Shown: piece after piece, positions 63,746 through 64,000 of the stretch
Numbering within the stretch: the stretch's first letter is position 1
Layout of the letters: each line of letters starts with the position of its first letter
From: Gordonia sp. KTR9
GTDB lineage: Bacteria; Actinomycetota; Actinomycetes; Mycobacteriales; Mycobacteriaceae
NCBI RefSeq assembly: GCF_000143885.2
Contig: NC_018581.1
Coordinates: 3,658,001 to 3,722,000 of the forward strand
Direction: 5' to 3'
Length of the DNA stretch: 64,000 nucleotides
Notes under the pieces: model-generated
The model's database searches: none
The model's input: only the letters and a program-made list of their open reading frames with translations
What the model was told of the DNA's origin: nothing
Translations under genes and position numbers: made by a program

Positions 63746-64000
63746 CTATCCCCCGCACCGCAACGCCTCGGACAAGACGCGACGTGATGGTTCGTCGATC
63801 GCCAATCCGTAGGCGGCGGTGACGATCACGAACTGGATTGCGTACTGGCACCAGAAGCCCGTCGCGGGCGGCATCCATCGCGCCGGTTCCGAGTCGCTCT
63901 TGTCCTGATTCGAATGCCCGTCGACAGCAACGAGATTGGCCGGATCGTTCGCGAAGTCCAGTCTCTTGGCGGCCGTCCACGACCACGCACCCATGTCCCA
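63746..64000 (-). CDS. HNH nuclease-family protein (DUF1524-type), 5' end outside the window
   Basis: The visible 84 codons include GAWSWTAAKRLDFANDPANLVAVDGHSNQDKSDSEPARWMPP and a helical tail. This region is typical of actinobacterial secreted HNH/DUF1524 nuclease proteins, where ANLVAVDGHSNQDKSD lies just after the HNH core. The catalytic His-rich part would lie beyond the window. It converges on the SMR gene with two bases between stops. Confidence 0.75.
   Translation of the reverse strand, partial: WDMGAWSWTAAKRLDFANDPANLVAVDGHSNQDKSDSEPARWMPPATGFWCQYAIQFVIVTAAYGLAIDEPSRRVLSEALRCGG

Overview
The window looks like chromosome of a high-GC actinobacterium of the order Mycobacteriales, most like Gordonia or a relative. 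The evidence is GTG starts, short GTGA/ATGA overlaps between genes, genes for methylglucose lipopolysaccharide synthesis (octT, gpgP), an F420/luciferase-type oxidoreductase, a mycothiol-dependent nitroreductase homologue, and a gene order (lepA, transglutaminase / alpha-E / ATP-grasp genes, rpsT, holA, comEC, comEA, degV, octT, gpgP, rsfS, nadD, VWA gene, moxR, proA) that I recognise from memory as the Mycobacterium tuberculosis Rv2404c-Rv2427c block. No rRNA, tRNA, CRISPR array, phage or insertion sequence was seen.

Layout. 0-4 kb: a partial class III CoA-transferase divergent from an IclR regulator, then an AsnC/Lrp regulator and a GntP-type permease. 4-6.5 kb: two tiny membrane proteins and a GH15 trehalase/glucoamylase. 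6.5-15.5 kb: an oxidative catabolic cluster with two HSL-type alpha/beta hydrolases, a flavin reductase, a FadE acyl-CoA dehydrogenase, an HsaA-like flavin monooxygenase, a luciferase-like enzyme and a Baeyer-Villiger monooxygenase (BVMO). 15.7-26.7 kb: an acyl-CoA degradation cluster with a decayed acyl-CoA ligase, an intact ligase, a phosphotransferase-like protein, DUF7064-type protein, enoyl-CoA hydratase, two SDRs, SCP-x-type thiolase, two MaoC proteins and a regulator made of two fused TetR units. 26.7-35.4 kb: quinate/shikimate-to-protocatechuate genes (QsuB-type dehydratase, TetR, shikimate/quinate dehydrogenase, MHS transporter), then an IclR regulator and pcaHGBC.

35.4-59.5 kb is mostly housekeeping: CDF transporter, M3 peptidase, lepA, a small hydrolase and MazF-like protein, the transglutaminase / alpha-E / ATP-grasp operon, a sulfotransferase-like gene, rpsT, holA, an amino-acid permease, comEC-comEA, degV, octT-gpgP-rsfS-nadD, then VWA-moxR-proA. 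59.6-63.3 kb is a CsoR-family regulator divergent from an MMPL transporter, DUF302 protein and mycothiol nitroreductase-like protein, with two CsoR-type operators between. The window ends with an SMR exporter and a partial HNH nuclease-family gene.

How it fits together (inference). The BVMO would turn a ketone into an ester, the hydrolases would cleave it, and the acyl-CoA genes would beta-oxidise the fragments. Shikimate or quinate would enter through the MHS carrier, be oxidised and dehydrated to protocatechuate, and be ring-cleaved by PcaHG. Each catabolic block carries a local regulator and a palindromic operator candidate.
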